The position numbers and the translations under genes were made by a program. Shown in pieces: positions 22,276 through 33,167 of a stretch of 64,000 nucleotides of DNA. The stretch is from Phoenix dactylifera (taxonomy: Eukaryota; Streptophyta; Magnoliopsida; Arecales; Arecaceae), in the NCBI RefSeq assembly GCF_009389715.1, contig NC_052397.1:16812129-16876128 (forward strand). Direction: 5' to 3'. The number at the start of each line of letters is the position of its first letter. Position 1 is the first letter of the stretch. The notes beneath the pieces were generated by a model that made no database searches, was not told the DNA's origin, and saw only the letters and a program-made list of their open reading frames with translations.

Positions 22276-24060
22276 CCTGGCTTGATAAATTCTTTTGATT
22301 AGAGATTTTTAGGTCAGACCTAATAAAATTTGAGCCACAGGAATGAGCCAAGGTGATTGGCACGGTGCATAGCTATATGGTGCATACGATGTAGTATATA
22401 ATTTCTTCTGATTAATTATGATATGGACTTGTAGCAAGAGGACTAGAGTGCAAGAAACTTTGCCCCCAATCTCAGTCTGTCGATTCTCATCCAACCATTG
22501 GCACCATTGCAATGACATTTTTTCCTACATCATTTGTGGATTTTCATGCAGAATGTTTAAGGCCAAGAGGTGCAGTATTTCCTTGCAGAGAAAATCAAAT
22601 TCGATTCCCTCGTACAACGAGTCTTCTATCACATCTATATGTACTTTATGGATCTTCTTTCACATCTTATCTTAAATTTCCTAGTTTGATACTTCTAGTG
22701 CAATGGTTATCGCTTTCTTCGCTCCCAAAGTGGAGAAAGATTTAAGCAAAAAAAAAAAAAGTGGAGAAAGTTTGAGCTGATCTTGAGATGACATCTCTCT
22801 TGATAACTCATGCTCGTACATACATGGATGCAAATATTTGGACTACAACAACCAGATGATCGGCTGAAATTACCACAGTCATGCTCATGTCAACCAGAAA
22901 GAAATCTGTCACGACCTCCCCATCAAAAAATATTGCTATCTTCTCTTCTGTTCTTAATCATTATTTTCAAGATCACAAATATGGTGTAATGGATCAGAAG
23001 ACTCTCCATGTTGGGATAATTAAAATTAATATTATAATTCTCGAAATATTGCTAATTACGCAGAATTTTTTTTTTGTGTGTGTGAAAGAGATTACTGATT
23101 GTTCTTTTAATCTATTTATCATATACAAGGTAGGACGTATATATAGATTATTGAGGAGTACAATATTACTTCTCTATAGATGCCTATCATGTGTACGTAG
23201 TATTGTCATACAAATTACTAGGGTTTTTATGGCTTTCTTTTGGTAGTTGGTTTATGGCTTTCAATGACCATAGTTTGCAACCTGGCCTAAAGGTTCAACC
23301 ATAAATGTATTTCAAAAGTTCTTGCCGAAGAAAGAGGGAGTGGGGAACCTAGAATCTTTTGTACAATGAATGATATGATACAAGGAAAAAGGAAACCAAT
23401 GCGCTCAAATTCAAATCCTACACTTAAAAGCAAATTCTTTTTACTAGCACCCATTGTTTCTATTGTTTTGAGGTTCACACAAACCCCCAAACAATTTAGT
23501 GGGAATGGTTTGACACCCAATTTTAGGCTAGTTGGGTACTAAATCTCTGACATCATGACCGGCCACCTAAATCTCTGACATCTATCGATATCTCCATCAA
23601 TATCTATGGACACCGACAAATTTCCTGTCATGGATTTTGACGACGAGCAGCATACACTCCTATCTCGATATGGTGGAAGTATCCTAAGATTAGGAGATAT
23701 ATACAAGCTTGGAACTTCATGTTAATTGTCTTCCTGACCTCCGTAGTAGACCATTCATCATTATTAATACACTAAGATTTCCCTTTACTAGCTAGATTCA
23801 TGGCAATTCCTTCTGTTCCTTCTCCTTTAATTTCCTCCAGAGATCATATATTTTAAATAGATGCTGTGAATGAGGTGAGCTAACTCCAACCCCTTCTTTG
23901 TCCGACTCTCTTTCCAAGGTCAATAATGTTGGGCTCTCGTGCGTAAGCGTGAAGGCTGCACAAGTGAACGCGAAGGTAGCCAACTCATGGACGTGTCCAT
24001 TTCAAGTGCGGTGGCGCATGCAAACAAGCTAGAAGTCTAATGCTTTAGACGATATCTCTC
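22276..24060. other. Intergenic stretch
   Basis: Short random-looking frames only. Near 22728-22766, AGTGGAGAAAG occurs on both sides of ATTTAAGC plus a run of A, which looks like a retroposon reduced to its tail. Confidence 0.35.
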
Positions 24061-24222
24061 AACGTTCTTGGACACGTGACCCCATGTGATTGGGTGGTAG
24101 GTGCCTGGACACGTTTTAATACAAGTTCCCCTCTCCCACCGCTCCCCCTCCCTTCTCTCTCTCTCTCTCTCTCGCTCGCTCGCTTCCCCTATCCAGAGTT
24201 GGGATCTGGCTTCACTCTAGCA

Positions 24223-24602
24223 ATGGCAGGAAAGGTTAGGCATTCTCCTCTCTCCAAAAGCCATTTGATTGTATTTTCTGCAAGTAATTTTCAAAGGCTT
24301 GTGATGGTTTGTCCTCACTAAATTAACCTTATAATTCTCATACTATCATTGTATCAAAGTTTACTTATGTCAATGATACTTTGAAACTTTGCTACTCATT
24401 ATTATTTGTCATATGGTAGAAACTTAGAACTTGATTGTTTCACCACTATCATTGGAATCACATGTCACAACTTGGATCTTGTCTTTCCTTCTCACTTAGA
24501 TCTTAAATTGCTGTACAAAGTTATCATTCTTTTGTCTTCTCTTCTCCGTTGAAATTAGACCAATCTGCTGTTTTTTTCTTCACTGTCCAATTTCTCTAGT
24601 AC

Positions 24603-24656
<54 letters not shown>

Positions 24657-25940
24657 ATTTTATCTGCAAGTCGGCCTTCTTTCTTCCACCCCAAGAAGAA
24701 CTTCTGAATTCTATTTCTTGTTTACAAGTTTCCACCATTCTGTTTCTTCTCTCTAATAAGCGGCTTCTTATTTCCTTTGTGAACCACGTACTCTCTCTAT
24801 CTCTGAGAGTCAATCTCTCTCTAATAGGATTGGAGATGATTTTGTTTCATTATCTCTGCGGTATGAAAGTTGATGGGGTTCTTGCGCATGCACTTTCTCC
24901 CAAAAATATAGTATAAAAAATGCTATGTGCTAGAAATTTAAACCCGTACATGCGTCTACTTCGTTTTTTCTTTTTCTTTTTTCTTTTCCCTTCTTTTTAA
25001 TCCCCATATCAAGACCATGTTATCATTTCTAATTTTTAACTATTTTCATATATTTTACGGCTGGGTCTTCTAAAAATTGTTTTCACTTTCACTAAACTGC
25101 GACTACTTTATAAATCTTATCGCAGATCTCCACGTTGGTGTTGAAAGTTGACCTAGAATGCCACCGTTGTTATAAAAAGATCAGGAAAACGATTTGCCAG
25201 CTCCAAGGTAACCAACCACTCCTCTCCTTCCTCCCCCCAAAAAAGCTTCTCAGCTCCATTCTATTTCCATATTACAACTAACAATTCTACTAATCACCTT
25301 CTTTCTCTCCATAATTTCGAACAATTAAGATCGAGAGAACATAAAAACTATCTCCTACGATGAGAAGAACAACACTGTCACGATCTCTGGCCCATTTGAT
25401 CCCCAAAAGCTTTCCAAGAAGCTCCGCTGCAAGGCCTGCAAGGTGATCAAAGACATCCAAATCATAGAGATCAAGGAGAAGCCAAAAGACCCTCCCAAGG
25501 ACTCTAAGCCAGCTGAACCGGCCCCAGCTGAGAAGGAGAAACCCAAGCCACCTAAATCCGAACCAGAACCAAAACCAAAGCCAAAAGCTGACGCACCACC
25601 ATCTGAACCGGCACCGAAGCCCAAAGCCGACCCACCAGCCGCAAAACCGGACCCTCCAAAGACCGAGCCTGCACAGCCAAAGGGTGAACCAAAGCCGCCG
25701 AAGCCTGAACCGGTGACGGTCGGTCCGGTCCCGGGTCAGCCACCGGTCTGGCCGGCTTGTTGCGGTGCGCCATACTACGAGGGGTATTATGGGGGGTGCC
25801 GGTGCTGGTCATGTGGAAGGGTGTATGGATGGGTTGCCAATGGTCCACCCATGGCCCATGGTGGGCCATCCTATGAAGGGAATAAGCCATGCTATTTCTT
25901 TTGCGAGGAGGATCCATCAACGTCATGTACCATCATGTGA
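24223..25940 (+). CDS. Pi21-like heavy-metal-associated isoprenylated protein (copy 3, intact)
   Basis: Three exons join to 234 codons: 24223-24234 (M-A-G-K), 25126-25207 and 25330-25940, all with GT-AG introns. The HMA domain spans about residues 5-75 with the classic site ECHRC (Cys16, Cys19). Then come KNNTVTISGPFDPQKL, a Lys/Pro/Glu-rich linker (about 80-165) rich in K-P-x repeats, a Cys/Gly/Tyr tail (CRCWSCGRVYG) and the CTIM farnesylation box, so membrane anchoring is expected. The N-terminus (ISTLVLKVDLECHRCYKKIR) matches the Pi21 group as remembered from rice. Function in metal handling or pathogen response is inferred from family. The orientation is opposite to copies 1 and 2, and the linker has Lys where copy 1 has Cys. 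Confidence 0.92.
24605..24655. repeat. (AT)n microsatellite in intron 1 of Pi21-like copy 3
   Basis: About 24 uninterrupted AT units. A second, shorter run of about ten units lies downstream of the gene near 26063-26085. Confidence 0.95.
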
Positions 25941-26435
25941 TCATGTTCCCATTTCTCTTTTTTGCTTAAAATATTTATTACATAATCTTATTATTTCATG
26001 TCTTGTTGGGTGAATATTAAATAAGGTGGGGGATGTCAGATCTATGAGGGAGTAAAGAGGTGATATATATATATATATATATATAAAGGCTATTGTGAAG
26101 TTGTCTGTTTTGGATAATCATCTTGCATGAACAAATAAACTAATGCTTTAATCGTTTTAGATTATTTGGACGTCTCGTTGATTTTGTGTTGATGAATGAT
26201 GAATTTGGAAGCTTATCAGAAAGTTGGTAGGGTTTGCCGGGTGGTGCAGGAAACTGCATATAGCAGTGAAGATGGTCTTCTCAACATAGGTTGGTAGGAG
26301 ATGGGACATGAACCCTTTCTTGGTTGTTTTCATTATGGTTGGGATTGGTACTCGTTGCTGTCAGGAGTCCAATTTCTCCACCCATGTTTTATGTTGCATT
26401 CGGCATTGCTATTTATGTTTTCTTTATTGGTAATA
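25941..26435. other. 3' flank of Pi21-like copy 3
   Basis: Holds the 3' UTR and an (AT)10 run near 26065. Nothing else was recognised. Confidence 0.4.
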
Positions 26436-26690
26436 AGGAATGTTGAACCGATCCGTATCAGTTGGTTCAGCCCGTACCGAACCAATATTGGCTCTGGCCG
26501 GTCCTATTCGATGTTAAAAACTAGTATCGACCCATACCGATCGGTACCCGCCTGTACCAGTTCCAATTTTTTTGGAGGCTTTTGAATGCATGAATCAAGC
26601 CGAACCAGTGGTACCGATTCAGTACTAGTCCGAACTGGTACCGACGCCCACCGATACATCGGTATGGTCGGTACGGCAGATCTTAATTGG
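26436..26690. repeat. GGTACCG-rich dispersed repeat
   Basis: The motifs CCGATCCGTA, CCGTACCGAACC, CCATACCGATCGGTACC, TGGTACCGA and TCGGTATGGTCGGTACGGC recur in both orientations over 250 bp, so the segment can fold on itself. It resembles repeats common in plant introns and intergenic DNA, but no target duplication was identified. Confidence 0.45.
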
Positions 26691-27657
26691 TAGTAGCCTA
26701 TGATCAGTTCGTAAAATTCATGACCATCCATGGTGGACCCATCACTTGATTCCAAATGTTGTTTTTGATGCCATCTAAGTTTGTTTACTCATGGTCATCA
26801 TGCAAAGCATGCATGGATGGCCATTCATTATTCGAGAATTGGTCTTCTTCAATCTGTTTCAAACTCGGACTTGGACAGCATTGTGACTCAAAACTAATTA
26901 AAGGAATAGTAAATAAGCGTCTCTCTCAAAGTGAGAGAGGCTTGCCTTCATTTGGTTAATCCCTATTTTTCTATTGCTACTTTATTTCTTCTTCCGAGCA
27001 AGCGTGACGTTGATTGACATAGTCATGGCCGGCAACTCATGATTCAGATGGCACATCTTAAAGCAATTTCTTTAATTAATGTGCACTTCAATCCACCCTT
27101 CTCTGCTATCATATTTCTTATGATCTCAATGAACAATGCATTAGTTTTTTTTTGGATTTAAAACAATGCCTAAGAGTTGTTTCTTCAATAGACGGGAAAA
27201 TGTCAACTTGTTAGGTATGTTGTCAAGTTACTAATTGCCTGAAAAATTCAAACCCTGGAATTTCATCCACGGCTGCCGTTCTCTTTCATACTATTATCAT
27301 GGCTTGCAATCGAAAAGACCTTCAGGATTGTGTCTTTTCTTCTTGGCCATATTGCTCCCAACTACATTTAAGTTCAATTTGATTGGAGGTGGGACAGCTG
27401 GAGTTGACAGCGTTTTTATTCACCAGCACATATTGACAATGCCCGTGCCGTTGCCGCTTGCCAGTAGGTACTTGACAAAGCAAGTTGAAACAAGATTTCC
27501 AGCCTTGCTCACTTAAAAATCTAGTCAGCATCTAGTATTATGACCATAAGCCCTCTTAACATTTTTGATAACTAAGGATGTTGTCGTTTAGTCGGTTTGC
27601 GTGGATGGACGGGTATTCTTTTTTGATGAAATAGACAAATGGGAGTCACATTAAATG
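26691..27657. other. Intergenic stretch
   Basis: No gene, RNA or transposon end was recognised. Confidence 0.35.
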
Positions 27658-27669
27658 GGAGAGCAAGGG

Positions 27670-28489
27670 CAGCAGGTTCGGTGGGCATCTCTCGGTGTGA
27701 AGCCACAGCTACAGTATTTTTCACCTAGAAGCTTTTATTTTCGAATTTTCTTAAGATCAACTTTGATAACTGCGTGCTGGATGGCGGTAGGAGAGGAGGT
27801 GCTGGCTTTATCATCAGGGATCCGGATTCTAGGATGATTGCAGCTGGAGGCTATTAGATCTTCGATAACTCGATTCCGAATTGAGTTGAGAGCGGCCTGG
27901 GTTGGCTTTGGTTATGCCTGATAAGCACTGCAAGCTATAGCTGTCCTGCTTGAGGGCGATTCGGCGATGGTTACTGAGTGGATCCAATGGAGCTCGGGTG
28001 GTGTGGGTGACTACCACCTGCTGCTTAGAAGCATCCGGGCCATAATTTGTGATGGGATGGTCTTTCAGACGAAGCATGTATACAAATATGCCAACGAGGC
28101 TGCGGATTGGGTAGTATCGTATGTAGCCAATCACTCTGAAAATACTCTGTAGGTGGGGGAGAGAAAGTTGCCCAGTGTGCTCTGGAAGTTATTATTTTTC
28201 AATTTTTTTATTGTGTCCATACCCATATTGTATGATACATCCGTTTTAGTAAAACCAAAAAAATAAAAAAAGAGCCATAGCCTCCAAATGTTTCTGTATC
28301 CTGCGCTAGTTGAGCGGATTATCTACACCAATTACTAGCTCTAAATCTTATTATTGGAAGCGTTCAAATCTGTATGTGAATATTTGGCTGTACTTTAGTA
28401 GTATGTATGATGTGATTTTAAACTTGGTTGTTCTATTTCAATCCAGAGTTGAGCTCCTTGTTTTTACCAAAAAAAAAAAAAAAAAAACA
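27670..28489 (+). mobile_element. 5'-truncated L1-type LINE with RNase H domain
   Basis: An insert of about 820 bp flanked by the 12-bp direct repeat GGAGAGCAAGGG (27658-27669 and 28490-28501) and ending in about 18 A. It encodes the end of a plant LINE: an RNase H-like domain readable across frames (INFDNCVLDGG, GAGFIIRDPDSRMIAAGG, then in one frame 27967-28152 MVTEWIQWSS and NEAADWVVSYVANHSE) with several breaks. An internal A-rich stretch at 28254-28270 looks like the LINE's own 3' end; about 200 bp of unrelated sequence follows before the final poly(A). Confidence 0.82.
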
Positions 28490-28627
28490 GGAGAGCAAGG
28501 GAATAAATGAAGCACCTTTTGATTCATAGAGTTTACTTGTTTAATACTTATAACGAGTCTGACTGTGAGAGTCCAAAGATGAGTGTGAGGCCATGAACAG
28601 CAAGATTTGTATGGGGCTATTCAAAGG

Positions 28628-30540
28628 TGTAAGGCCCGGTCCATTGATCAGCCCATAAGCTAGCATGAATTTTAGCATGAGACAAACAAAAAAAAACCTG
28701 TATGTCATGTGGCTCGCAAGTGAGAAGAAAGAAGCGGATTCCTAGAAGGAGTCCGTCTTCTTCCCTGACTCCGTCAGACGCTGGAAAGCTTAGAGCTCGT
28801 CGGAGCCCTAGACTTAGCCTATAAAAGGACCCCTCTTCGCTCTAATCACCTCGCCCAAACTCTGATCAACTGTCGGCAAAGTACCTCGAGTTTTCCTTTG
28901 GTTTATGTTGATCATTCTCAATGAGTCACCATCGATTCATTATCAGAAACAAGATAATCCACCCTAATCCCTCTTCCATACCCATCTTTGAGTCACTCGG
29001 TTGTCATCGACGGCTTCATCGACCCGATTGCTACCGAAGAGTCACCACTAGATTTGGATGCCCTATTTCCTCTCCCCTATTTTTTTTCTTTTCTTCTTCC
29101 GTCGGGCTAGTCGCCATTGCCGAACATGGCCATATTTTGGTTGCCGAGGGCCATTGCTGCTGCCGCTGCCGCCAAGGGTATGATCGGCCTTAGAGCCCTC
29201 TTCATTCCTCTCTTTTGAGAAGAGAACCGTAAGTTTCTCTCTCTCTCTCTTGCCTTCTCTCTCCTCTCTTGCTCTCTCTTTGGGGATCTTTCTCTCTCCC
29301 TACTTTCTCTATTCTCTCTCTAGATGCCTGGATGGACCCGAGGAAAAGACCCAACACCTTGTAGATCAATTGACCCTTGGAGGGATCCTAGGCCAACATT
29401 GTGCAACTAGAAGCTTTGAGTTGGTATTGCATATCCAAGGATCCCATGTCAGCATTATGTGGCCCTAGAAGGAGAGTTCCAAACCAACCTTGCTATGATC
29501 ATCTGACATAATTCATGGATAGTTAAAATTATTCTGATAACGAGATTTGGCTCCATATGTGAACAATAGTCGGGGCAAGAAGGTGTTAAGCAAAACACTT
29601 TGCCCACCTTTTTGCCTCTGAGTTCGATATTGTATTTGAGTCTGAGACTAGTAGAGGTAAGAATTCCTCAACACAATCATCTACATAATTATTGAAGTTC
29701 TGTATATAAATGTATTTTGTATGATTGTGGATATTATATATATATATATAATTATGTGTGTTATGTGCTGATTAATTTGATGTTGCATGGATTATGATGT
29801 TACTAAGTCTAGACTTGTATAAAGCTTATTAATTTGTGCTTAAGCATAGTAATCATGTAGAGTGTAAATGATTCAAAGAAAATTATGATTGTATGATGAA
29901 GCATCGGTGGCATCTGGACTGATCAATCATGCAAAAAATGTGGTGTATGTATTGTCGCAACCTTGGACTAAAATGTAATATTGTGTTTAGCCTACCACAG
30001 GCTGAAGCATGGCTGCAACTAATCCAATGTCGGAAAATCAATTCTAGATAACAAACTATACTTACTCATAGTTATGACATAATAAAAATGAATTTTTCAT
30101 AATTATAAGAGGGGGAAAAAAGAGGGGGTCATATGGACTAGCTGGCCATATGTGAAACATGGCATGTTAGCCGTGGGTTAAGATATAATATTATGGTTGT
30201 CAGCCATGCGCAAAAGCAAGGCATATATTTGGCCTGCCACGGGCTGGAGCATGCTATGACTAGTCCAATGCCGAAATCAAATCAAGATGATAAATTATAT
30301 TTAGTTATATGTTTTGGCCTGCCATGGGTTGAAGTGTGAGCAAAACTAGTCCAATACTAGCATGATAACATTATCGAGTCGGACGTACGCTAACTAGTTA
30401 ATGAAACGTAATTTCACTGAATTACTGTTGAATAAAATTACTGATTTGGTGATATATGATGTGTTTAAGAGAACTGTGGTGATATATAACATGCATTTCG
30501 ATATATATGCTAACTTGCTTATATGTGTGCAGGTCTAGGC
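28628..30540 (+). other. LTR-like segment, possible solo LTR of a gypsy element
   Basis: Starts at TGTAAGGCCCGGTCC, has a TATA box (TATAAAAG near 28820) and C/T-rich tracts, then an AT-rich part with three dispersed copies of a GGCCTGCCACGGGCTG-like unit. These are the features of long gypsy LTRs, but the 3' end and target duplication were not found. Confidence 0.35.
29990..30356 (+). repeat. Three diverged copies of a GCCTGCCACGGGCTGAAGCATG unit
   Basis: Copies near 29991, 30226 and 30314 each run from CCTGCCACGGGCTG-like sequence through ACTAGTCCAATGCC-like sequence. The spacing is irregular (about 235 and 88 bp). Confidence 0.6.
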
Positions 30541-31010
30541 CAGAAAGATGAGATGCCTATCAGTGTATATTTTCCAACTAACATGCTTGTGCATCACATC
30601 CAGAGATTTCTTTCTTCTTTGCAAGACTCATATTCAGATCATCTCATTATTTTTGGTGAGAACTTCCATCTCTTCAAGTATTTAAACTTATTTTTGATAA
30701 CTTGGTCGAAATCTTGGATGAAGCAAGATTTGTTATTGTAGTGAACTTATTACATGTTTTGCTGCAAACTATCTTCATGGTATAGTATTTGGAAATGTTA
30801 CTTATTTGTCTTCCATATTTCTGCCTCACCAAGCCCAACCAGCCCAGCTCACTCACTGGCCCAAACCAGCTCTCTTATTAAAATAAAAGCCCTTGAAGCA
30901 CCACCACCCTTGGATGCTAAGTGCTAACTGATAAGAGATCTTTTATGGCTCCCCAAGAGTTCTAAGCCCTCTCCCCAACATTCTAACCAAAGGAAGAGAG
31001 AGAAGGAAAG

Positions 31011-33167
31011 ATGGCATTCCACCTCTCTTCCTCTAAATCTCAATCCCACCACCTCCACTCCTTCCCCCACAACCCCTCACATCCCCTCTTCTCCTCCTCT
31101 GCCCAAATCCTCCATTTGTCCTCCCCTTTCCTCTCTTCTTGGAAGCACAAAAACCCTATCAAAACCCCTCTCCCCTCCCTCTCCTCCCCTCCACCCAAAC
31201 CCCTCCTTCCGCTTCATACCCCTACTAAAGTCTCCCTCCAAGACCCCTCTTCCCAGACCTCTATGGACTCCGATCCCCAATCCCTGGACAGCCAGAAGCC
31301 CAAAACCCCCTCCAAAAACTCCATCTGGGTCAACCCCAACAGCCCCCGCGCCGCCCGCCTCCGCCACCACTCCTCCGACTCCCGCTACGCCCGCCTCTCC
31401 GTCCTCGCCGCCTCCCTCGACTCCTCCGACCCCACCGACGCCGCCGTCACCGCCGCCATCTCCGCCCTCGCCGACCGCCCCACCGAGCAGGACGCCGTCA
31501 CCGTCCTCAACTGCATGGAGAACTCTGCCAACGCCGTCCTCGCGCTCAGGTGGTTCCAGAACAGCATCAAGATCGACAAAGAGGTGATTTTGTACAATGT
31601 GACGCTCAAGGTACTGAGGAAGTCTAAAAACTGGGATGGGGTGGAGGCCCTCTGGAAGGAGATGCTGGAGAGGGGAGTTAAGCCGGATAACGTGACGTTT
31701 TCGACCATTATTAGCTGCGCCAGGTTCTGTAATTTGCCGGAGAAAGCTGTGGAGTGGTTCGAGAAGATGCCCGAGTTCGAATGCAGCCCGGATTATGTTA
31801 CGTACTCCGCGATGATCGATGCTTATGGCCGGTCGGGCAATATCGAGAAGGCTCTTGGCCTGTATGATCGTGCCCGCCAGGAAAGGTGGCGTCTTGATCC
31901 CGTTACGTTCGCGACGGTGATCAGAGTTTACAGTCATTCGGGGAATTTTGATGGTGCACTTAATGTGTATGAGGAAATGAAGGCGCTTGGTGTGAAGCCA
32001 AATGTGGTCATATATAACACCTTGTTCGATGCCATGGGCAGGGCCGGGAGGCCGTGGCAAGTGAAGACTATCTTTAAAGAGATGGATAAGAAGGGGTTGG
32101 TGCCCAACAGGGCGACGTATGCTGCTCTCCTAAGATCATATTGCAAGGCTCGTTATGCTGAGGATGCGCTTAGTGTTTATAGGCAGATGAAGGAGAAAGG
32201 GATGGAGATGAATGTGATCTTGTATAACATGCTCTTATCGATGTGTGCTGATATTGGTTGTGTTGATGAAGCTGCTGAGATTTTTGCGGAGATGAAGGGG
32301 TTGCCTGATGACTGTAAGCCTGATAGCTGGAGCTATTCGGCTCTGATTACTGCATACTCTTGCAGTGGACAAGTTTTGGAGGCAGAAGGCTTGTTAAATG
32401 AGATGTTAGAAGCTGGATATCAGCCAAATATCTTTGTGCTTACATCAATCATCCAGTGTTATGGGAAAGCTAGGCAGACTGATGATGTTGTGAGAAGTTT
32501 TGACAAGCTATTAGAGTTGGGGATAACACCAGATGACCGGTTTTGTGGCTGTCTTTTGAATGTGCTGACTCAGACACCGACAGAAGAATTAGGGAAGGTG
32601 ATTAACTGTATTGAGAGAGCTAATGTCCAGTTGGGTTCTTTAGTGAAGCTACTAGTGGATGAAGGATCTGCCAATGAGGCAGTCAAACAAGAAGCTGAAG
32701 AGCTCTTCGAGAACATCAGTAATGAAGTGAAGAAGGCTTACTGTAATTGCTTGATAGATCTCTGTGTAAACCTCAGTCAATCAGAAAAAGCTTGTGTGCT
32801 CCTGGATATGGCACTTCGGCTTGAGATATATACAGATCTACAGTCAAAATCTCCTACACAGTGGTCTTTACATGTGAAGAGTCTTTCTCTTGGAGCAGCA
32901 TTGACTGCTTTGCATGTCTGGATGAATGATTTGTCCAAGGCCTTAGAGAATGGAGAGGAGTTGCCTCCACTCCTGGGTATTCATACAGGGCATGGGAAGC
33001 ATAAATATTCAGAAAAAGGGTTGGCATCTGTGTTTGAGTCACACTTGAGAGAATTGAATGCACCATTTCATGAGGCACCAGATAAGGTTGGATGGTTTCT
33101 GACCACAAAAGTTGCTGCTAAATCATGGTTGGAGTCGAGGAATTTGTCAGAGTCGGTTGCTGCTTAG
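31011..33167 (+). CDS. SVR7: Chloroplast PPR-SMR protein, SVR7/ATP4 type
   Basis: An intronless 718-codon frame. Residues 1-75 are Ser/Pro/His-rich with almost no acidic residues, as in a chloroplast transit peptide. About nine or ten P-class PPR motifs run from about residue 192 (VILYNVTLKVLR) to about 535, with motif ends such as RGVKPDNVTFSTII and LGVKPNVVIYNTL. The C-terminal SMR domain is at about 618-705 with LHVKSLSLGAALTALHVW and the TGHGKHK motif. Length, order and sequence match, from memory, Arabidopsis SVR7 (At4g16390) and maize ATP4, which help express chloroplast genes such as atpB. The first 500 nt are very C-rich, unlike the rest. No neighbour shares its role. The symbol is by homology. 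Confidence 0.93.
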   Translation: MAFHLSSSKSQSHHLHSFPHNPSHPLFSSSAQILHLSSPFLSSWKHKNPIKTPLPSLSSPPPKPLLPLHTPTKVSLQDPSSQTSMDSDPQSLDSQKPKTPSKNSIWVNPNSPRAARLRHHSSDSRYARLSVLAASLDSSDPTDAAVTAAISALADRPTEQDAVTVLNCMENSANAVLALRWFQNSIKIDKEVILYNVTLKVLRKSKNWDGVEALWKEMLERGVKPDNVTFSTIISCARFCNLPEKAVEWFEKMPEFECSPDYVTYSAMIDAYGRSGNIEKALGLYDRARQERWRLDPVTFATVIRVYSHSGNFDGALNVYEEMKALGVKPNVVIYNTLFDAMGRAGRPWQVKTIFKEMDKKGLVPNRATYAALLRSYCKARYAEDALSVYRQMKEKGMEMNVILYNMLLSMCADIGCVDEAAEIFAEMKGLPDDCKPDSWSYSALITAYSCSGQVLEAEGLLNEMLEAGYQPNIFVLTSIIQCYGKARQTDDVVRSFDKLLELGITPDDRFCGCLLNVLTQTPTEELGKVINCIERANVQLGSLVKLLVDEGSANEAVKQEAEELFENISNEVKKAYCNCLIDLCVNLSQSEKACVLLDMALRLEIYTDLQSKSPTQWSLHVKSLSLGAALTALHVWMNDLSKALENGEELPPLLGIHTGHGKHKYSEKGLASVFESHLRELNAPFHEAPDKVGWFLTTKVAAKSWLESRNLSESVAA

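Noticed and set aside
31077..32060. 327-codon open frame on the minus strand across the PPR gene
   Set aside because: It is the antisense shadow of a C-rich coding sequence. It is Gly/Arg-rich, has no domain, and the plus frame is clearly the conserved gene.
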